Shown: positions 39,952 to 44,549 of the stretch, piece by piece
Layout: each line of letters opens with the position of its first letter
How positions within the stretch are numbered: the stretch's first letter is position 1
Origin: Hydrogenophaga sp.
GTDB lineage: Bacteria > Pseudomonadota > Gammaproteobacteria > Burkholderiales > Burkholderiaceae_C
Direction: 5' to 3'
NCBI RefSeq assembly: GCF_030158645.1
Contig: NZ_JAOASO010000094.1
Coordinates: 1 to 44,549, forward strand
DNA: 44,549 nt
Notes under the pieces: generated by a model
What the model was told of the DNA's origin: nothing
The model's database searches: none
The model's input: the letters and a program-made list of their open reading frames with translations, nothing else
Program-made: the position numbers and the translations under genes

Positions 39952-42423
39952 ATGGAATCCGTTCACTTGAATCGCCCTGTGCTGACGTCCCGGCGCGCGT
40001 TGCTCGTGTTCCCGCTCGCGGCCCTGCTGAACTCGTTTTCAATGACGGCACTGCTGCTGGTCTTCGGCCTTGCGGGTCAGTCCGAGATCGCAGCCAACAT
40101 CGGCCTTGTACAGGGTGCGACGTTGGCGCTCTTCTATGCGTTTTCGGCAAATGCCCGAAACCTTATTCTTGCGGACCCCACGGGCTCTGCAGCTGCACGC
40201 CTGTTGCAGACCCGCTTCTGGCTGTTGCTGCCACTCTCGGCCGCGGCGTATCTGCTCAGCGTGAGCGTGGGCGATGCCAGCGCTGCGCTCGCGCTGGTGT
40301 TGATCCTGCGGCGGGCGTCGGAATGGCTGGGCGAGATCGGACTTGCGCGGCACGAACAGAAATACCAGCTCACCATTCCGACGCAAGCCATGTTCGCCGA
40401 GACTTTCTCGTTTTTGCTCTGCTTACTGCCATTGCTTGTGGACTGGGATCTGGCCGCCTGCGCCGTTCCGTGGGCGCTGGCGCCGCTCCTGGCTGCGCGC
40501 CAGGCACGTCTCACGTTGCGCGCGGGCACAAGAGACTTTTCGTTGAAGACGCTGCTCCCGCATTTCGGGTCGACCGCCATCATCGGCACCGGCGTCTATG
40601 TGTTTCGCATATCCATCGTATTGTTGGCGGGGAAGGTGGTGGCCGGCGATCTCTTCACCGCTTTTGCCATCGGCGGCCTCATTCCGACGATCTATGGACA
40701 GGCACTGGCGCCAACGCTGGCGCACCGCTATGGCTCGAGAGGCCTGCCCAAATGGCTGCTGATCGTTCCATTGGGCATGTTGTTGATAGCAGCTTGGGTG
40801 GTGGCTCTGGGCGTAACGCAGCCCGACTGGCTGGGTGCGCTGGATCGTGCGCCCAATTTCTGGCTCGCCACTGGGATTTCGATAGCAGGCGGCGCGCTGA
40901 TGAGCGTGGCAGCCACGCTGCGCACACGCCTGATCCAGCGGGCCGGCGGGGAAGACGTATTCGGCCCGGATTTGTTGGCCAATGTGCTGATTGCCACCTG
41001 CGTGCCGTTTGTTTTCTACGTGTTGGGACCGAATGCCTTGGCCGGTCTGTACGGCTTGAGCGGGTTTCTCAGCCTGGCCTTCTTGGCAGGCGTGGGCTGG
41101 CAGCGCAAAAGCACCGCGTCCGCCCACCTGCAACCGATTCTGTTAGCCATCGGCTTCCTTTTGCTCCTTCCGTTCTTCTTTCAACTCAATGGCGGACTGT
41201 TTCGCGACGCAATTTATGTGTTCGACGCCGAAGGCAGCATCTTGAAGCTGCCCCTACCTTTGTCGATACTGGCCTTGTTTTCAGGGATTGCACTGCTGGG
41301 CAACTACGCGGCCGCCGCGCGCACTTTGGCGATCCTGTTCTTCACAGCGCTGCTGTTCGTGATGACCTCGCTCACGATCTCCCAGGGCAACAACACATAC
41401 GAAGGCGCCAAACTGATTCTCCTGGCGCAGTTTCTGCTGCCCATGTTTGGCCTGGTTCTGGGCCAGATGTATGGCGCATCGACCGCTGTACCAGTTTTTG
41501 AGCGCGCCGCACTGTGGGTCCTGCTGCTAATCTTGCCAGCCCAACTGCTAGCAACATGGCTTCAGGGCTACACGCTGCTGCATCCCAAGGTATTCTTCTT
41601 CAGCATCTACCAGCATTTGCAGTACGTACCTATGGTCGTTGTGGCATTGCTGATGATGGTCAGCCAGGCGCTATGGGACCGCGGCGTAGCCTGCCGCGTT
41701 ACGCTGGGCATTCTCCTGCCGGTCGCCATGGTTTACATCGTGGCATCGCTTTCCTGGGGAGCTGTACTGGGTGCGGGGGTCTGCCTCGCCTGCTTTGCTC
41801 TGAGTCATCTACGCAAGATCCGCATTAGTCGACGCGCCATAGCGTCCGTGGCGCTTGCGGGAGTTTGCGTAGTGTCGTACGTGGTTCTTTCAGAAACCGG
41901 TGTCTTGGCCCAGTCTTTGAGCAAGGCCGGCGGACCCCGCACCACCTTGCAATGGCGCGACAAACTGGCCCCGTACCTGGACCAGACTGAAACTTCTGCG
42001 CCTGCAACCGGCGCGACCCGCATGACGCACTGGCGCTTCTACGCCGACGGGATCATGGAATCGCCCGCGGCTTTCTTTCTTGGCCATGCAACCCCCCCAG
42101 ATCGGAACCATCACCCCAGCGCGCACAATTACTGGCTCGACGGTCTGTATAACTTTGGCGCGATCTCGATGCTGCCCTTGATCATCCTCCTGGTCACAAC
42201 AGTCCAGTGGATTTGGCAGCGGCGTAGTGACGTGATATCAAAGCCAGTTCTTCTCGGAACGACAATGGCAGCGCTTTACCTCCTTCTCTTCGAGAACATG
42301 CTCAAGGTAGGGATGCGCCAACCTTACCCGGGCATCATTACGTTCTTCATCTGGGGGCTGCTGATCGCGCGCTTGCAAATCCCTTCGGCAACCGGCGAGA
42401 AAAACGGCGCATTGATCGCATGA
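39952..42423 (+). CDS. Membrane protein fusing a flippase-like and an O-antigen polymerase/ligase-like half
   Basis: The protein has 823 residues, about twice the length of a Wzx or a Wzy. Residues 1 to about 385 read like a polysaccharide flippase: repeated helix pairs, EIGLARHEQKYQLTIPTQ between helices, and AFAIGGLIPTIYGQALAP. A basic linker (QRKSTASAHLQ, 384-394) follows. Residues from about 395 to 823 form a second block of helices with a hydrophilic loop that ends in HPSAHNYWLDGLYNFGAIS (H725, N726), the HN motif of the Wzy_C/WaaL superfamily. The frame is uninterrupted. The start is ATG 39952; the stop overlaps the next gene as ATGA. Domain assignments are by eye. Confidence 0.72.
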   Translation: MESVHLNRPVLTSRRALLVFPLAALLNSFSMTALLLVFGLAGQSEIAANIGLVQGATLALFYAFSANARNLILADPTGSAAARLLQTRFWLLLPLSAAAYLLSVSVGDASAALALVLILRRASEWLGEIGLARHEQKYQLTIPTQAMFAETFSFLLCLLPLLVDWDLAACAVPWALAPLLAARQARLTLRAGTRDFSLKTLLPHFGSTAIIGTGVYVFRISIVLLAGKVVAGDLFTAFAIGGLIPTIYGQALAPTLAHRYGSRGLPKWLLIVPLGMLLIAAWVVALGVTQPDWLGALDRAPNFWLATGISIAGGALMSVAATLRTRLIQRAGGEDVFGPDLLANVLIATCVPFVFYVLGPNALAGLYGLSGFLSLAFLAGVGWQRKSTASAHLQPILLAIGFLLLLPFFFQLNGGLFRDAIYVFDAEGSILKLPLPLSILALFSGIALLGNYAAAARTLAILFFTALLFVMTSLTISQGNNTYEGAKLILLAQFLLPMFGLVLGQMYGASTAVPVFERAALWVLLLILPAQLLATWLQGYTLLHPKVFFFSIYQHLQYVPMVVVALLMMVSQALWDRGVACRVTLGILLPVAMVYIVASLSWGAVLGAGVCLACFALSHLRKIRISRRAIASVALAGVCVVSYVVLSETGVLAQSLSKAGGPRTTLQWRDKLAPYLDQTETSAPATGATRMTHWRFYADGIMESPAAFFLGHATPPDRNHHPSAHNYWLDGLYNFGAISMLPLIILLVTTVQWIWQRRSDVISKPVLLGTTMAALYLLLFENMLKVGMRQPYPGIITFFIWGLLIARLQIPSATGEKNGALIA

Positions 42424-43676
42424 AGGTCCTCATCTTCACACAATACTTCTGGCCCGAAACCTTCGGTATCAACGCACTGACGAGAAAGCTGCGTGACGAG
42501 GGCGTTGAGGTCACCGTCATGACCGGCAAGCCCAACTACCCCGAAGGCAAGATGTTCGCTGGTTATTCCGCATGGGGCACTGCCCGCGAGAGCTACGACG
42601 GCATTGAGGTCCTCCGTGTGCCGCTCTTCCCGCGCGGCAAACAGTCGCCGCTGCGGCTGCTGCTGAACTACCTGTCGTTCATCATGGCCGGCGCGGTCGT
42701 CGGACCCTGGATGTTACGACGGCGCTCATTCGACGCTGTCTTCGTTTACGCCCCATCCCCGTTGCTGCAGGCCCTTCCCGCTATCTGGCTCGCCCGACTT
42801 AAGTGCGCACCTTTGGCGTTGTGGGTGCAGGACCTCTGGCCCGAGAGCCTGTCCGCCACTGGCTTCATCAAGAACCAGCGCGCGCTGGATCTGGTAGCTC
42901 ACGCGGTTCGCTTCATCTATCGACACACCGACAGGGTTCTGGTGCCCTCCGCGGCGTTCCGTGCCCCCATTCTGGCGCTGACCGAGGGTGCGGCCGACAT
43001 CCACTACTACCCCAACGCATGGATCGAAGAACCGGTGGCCGACACCACGGCCGATGTGGCGACATTGGCCAAAGACATCGCCTCGGGATTCTCGGTAGTC
43101 TTCGCTGGCAACCTCGGCGCCGCTCAGTCCCTGGACACCATCCTGGATGCAGCCGAGCGGCTCCAATCGGTCGGGTCGCAAGCCCGGTTCTTTTTGATCG
43201 GCAGTGGAAGCCTCTCTTTGTGGCTGAGCGACGAGATCCAGCGCCGCAAGCTTCGTAACGTATTACTGCCCGGTCGGTTTGCACCTGACACGATGCATCG
43301 ACTGTACGAGGCGGCGTCTGCATTGCTGGTGTCGCTGCGCGACGAACCGATCTTCGCCCTCACCATTCCGAGCAAGATCCAAGGCTATTTGGCCGCGGGG
43401 CGGCCGATCATTGCCTCGCTCAACGGCGAAGGTGCCCGGGTGGTCAAGGAGGCCAAAGCGGGTGTGGCATGTGCCGCCGGAGATGCGCGGGCGCTCGCTG
43501 AAGCGGTGCAGGCTCTGGTGGGGATGAACGACCGTTCACGCGCCAAAATGGGCGAAAATGCGCGCCGGTATGCGCTTGCTCATTTCTCTCTGGACCGGTT
43601 GGCCAGTGATTTGGTGGGACAGTTCGAAGAACTCGTGGCCACACACGCCATTCAAAAACAGGAGAAATCACGGTGA
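42420..43676 (+). CDS. Glycosyltransferase family 4, WbuB-like
   Basis: The protein has 418 residues. The N-terminus LIFTQYFWPETFGINALTRKLRDEGVEVTVMTGKPNYPEGK and LWVQDLWPESLSATG are features of WbuB/FnlABC-linked GT4 enzymes that add N-acetyl-L-fucosamine or related 6-deoxy amino sugars. The C-terminal half has VFAGNLGAAQSLDTILDAAERL and a donor-site segment ending GYLAAGRPIIASLNGEGARVV. The RmlD-like reductase that follows is consistent with an L-FucNAc or L-QuiNAc donor. It is joined to its neighbours by ATGA and GTGA overlaps. Confidence 0.88.
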   Translation: MKVLIFTQYFWPETFGINALTRKLRDEGVEVTVMTGKPNYPEGKMFAGYSAWGTARESYDGIEVLRVPLFPRGKQSPLRLLLNYLSFIMAGAVVGPWMLRRRSFDAVFVYAPSPLLQALPAIWLARLKCAPLALWVQDLWPESLSATGFIKNQRALDLVAHAVRFIYRHTDRVLVPSAAFRAPILALTEGAADIHYYPNAWIEEPVADTTADVATLAKDIASGFSVVFAGNLGAAQSLDTILDAAERLQSVGSQARFFLIGSGSLSLWLSDEIQRRKLRNVLLPGRFAPDTMHRLYEAASALLVSLRDEPIFALTIPSKIQGYLAAGRPIIASLNGEGARVVKEAKAGVACAAGDARALAEAVQALVGMNDRSRAKMGENARRYALAHFSLDRLASDLVGQFEELVATHAIQKQEKSR

Positions 43677-44527
43677 CAGTTTTGGTGTTGGGTGCCTCGG
43701 GCATGCTGGGTAACGCCATGCTGCGCAGCCTGGCGCAGTCAGACGAATACGAGGCATGGGGAACAGCCCGGTCGAACGGTGTGTTGAAAAACTTCGATGC
43801 CGTCTTGGCGAAGCGCATCATCACGGGCATTGATGTCGAGAACATCGACTCACTGGCCGCTCTGCTGGCCGACGTGCGGCCTTCGGTCGTGATCAACTGC
43901 ATCGGGCTGGTAAAACAACTGGCGCAAGCGGACGATCCGCTTTCCGCATTGCCCATCAACGCACTGCTTCCACATCGACTGGCCCGTCTGTGTAGTTTGG
44001 TGGGTTCGCGCTTCGTGCATATCAGCACAGACTGCGTCTTCAATGGCAAAAAGGGCGATTACCGCGAGTCCGATCCGTCAGATGCGGAAGACCTGTACGG
44101 CCGCTCCAAATACTTGGGCGAAGTGGCGTATCCGCATGCCATCACGCTGCGCACTTCAATCATCGGCCACGAACTGAGCAGCGCACACGGACTGGTTGGC
44201 TGGTTTCTCGCCCAAGAGGGTACGGTCAAGGGCTATCGGAAGGCCATCTTCTCTGGCCTGCCCACGGTGGAGCTCTCGCGAGTCGTGCGCGATGTCGTAA
44301 TGCCCAACCCTGAGCTGTCGGGCCTTTACCATGTAGCGGCACAGCCCATCGCCAAATACGATCTATTGAAGCTGGTGCGCGACGCCTACGGCAAGACGAT
44401 CGATATCGAGCCCGACGATCGCGTCGCCATCGATCGGTCATTGAACGCCGAGCGCTTCCGAGAGGCCACCGGATACGTTGCCGCGCCTTGGCCTGAACTC
44501 ATCGCGCGGATGCGCGACTTTCACTAA
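43673..44527 (+). CDS. RmlD-like SDR reductase (WbvR/WreQ-like), nucleotide-sugar reductase
   Basis: This 284-residue RmlD-family SDR has LVLGASGMLGNAMLRSL, VINCIGLVKQL, STDCVFNGKKGDY and the catalytic YGRSK (Y142, K146). It is too divergent from the rmlD at 15440 to be its duplicate. Short RmlD-like reductases next to a WbuB-type transferase usually act in UDP-L-QuiNAc or UDP-L-FucNAc synthesis with a UDP-GlcNAc 4,6-dehydratase and a 2-epimerase, whose genes would lie beyond the edge. The start is GTG at 43673 with AGGAG upstream. Confidence 0.85.
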   Translation: MTVLVLGASGMLGNAMLRSLAQSDEYEAWGTARSNGVLKNFDAVLAKRIITGIDVENIDSLAALLADVRPSVVINCIGLVKQLAQADDPLSALPINALLPHRLARLCSLVGSRFVHISTDCVFNGKKGDYRESDPSDAEDLYGRSKYLGEVAYPHAITLRTSIIGHELSSAHGLVGWFLAQEGTVKGYRKAIFSGLPTVELSRVVRDVVMPNPELSGLYHVAAQPIAKYDLLKLVRDAYGKTIDIEPDDRVAIDRSLNAERFREATGYVAAPWPELIARMRDFH

Positions 44528-44538
44528 AGGACATTGGG

Positions 44539-44549
44539 ATGTTTGCAGG
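44539..44549 (+). CDS. Start of the next gene (partial, unidentified)
   Basis: An ATG at 44539 follows the reductase gene by 11 bases, with AAAGGA (44526-44531) 7 bases upstream as a Shine-Dalgarno. Only Met-Phe-Ala can be read. By analogy with FnlABC/WbvBRD loci it could encode a UDP-GlcNAc 2-epimerase or a dehydratase, but nothing in the three codons shows that. Confidence 0.4.

Noticed and set aside
1-44549. CRISPR array, tRNA or rRNA genes, complete insertion sequence, phage or defence genes
   Set aside because: No regularly spaced direct repeats, cloverleaf-like sequences, transposase or integrase motifs were seen on either strand by eye.

Overview
The window looks like chromosomal DNA of a GC-rich betaproteobacterium, most likely in the Comamonadaceae (Hydrogenophaga/Acidovorax-like). 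This is inferred from GC-rich codon use, the style of the protein sequences, the hpa operon with HpaG split into two genes, and the run ilvE - zinc-finger gene - rml genes. No rRNA, tRNA, complete insertion sequence, phage gene or CRISPR array was seen.

Region 1 (1-8711, mostly minus strand) holds the end of a MarC-type membrane protein gene, then a ten-gene operon read right to left. It starts with the MarR-type repressor gene hpaR and continues with hpaG1, hpaG2, hpaE, hpaD, hpaF, hpaH and hpaI, the meta-cleavage route from homoprotocatechuate to pyruvate and succinate semialdehyde. Two extra tail genes follow, a class II aldolase-like gene and a ketopantoate-reductase-like gene. The first step (HpaBC) and a transporter are not in the window. 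Two related nested palindromes lie between hpaE and hpaD.

Region 2 (8790-14271) is housekeeping: a nitronate monooxygenase-type gene, a J-domain protein, radA, a small membrane protein, ilvE and a small zinc-finger gene. The gap between the divergent J-domain and radA genes is almost filled by a 268-bp element with 27-bp terminal inverted repeats and two internal nested hairpins.

Region 3 (14373 to the right edge, all plus strand) is one long cell-surface polysaccharide locus whose genes mostly overlap by 4 or 11 bp. It opens with rmlBDAC (dTDP-L-rhamnose). Next come a two-domain dehydrogenase, a deleted O-acyltransferase remnant and an O-antigen-ligase-like protein. A sugar-nucleotide block follows: aminotransferase, N-acetyltransferase and Gfo/Idh dehydrogenase; then SDR, second aminotransferase and second acyltransferase; then HisH2, HisF2 and a WbpG-type amidotransferase. 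This looks like a route to a multiply amino-substituted, amidinated sugar. After it come glycosyltransferases, a CapK-type adenylating enzyme, a Wzx flippase, a heparinase-fold protein, a methyltransferase and a Wzy-like protein. An 823-residue membrane protein appears to join a flippase-like half to a polymerase/ligase-like half. The locus ends with a WbuB-like glycosyltransferase and an RmlD-like reductase, and a further gene starts at the edge.

The most unusual items are the apparent Wzx-Wzy fusion, the two kinds of nested palindromic element, and the double amination plus amidination gene set. Family assignments were made by reading the sequences without database searches.
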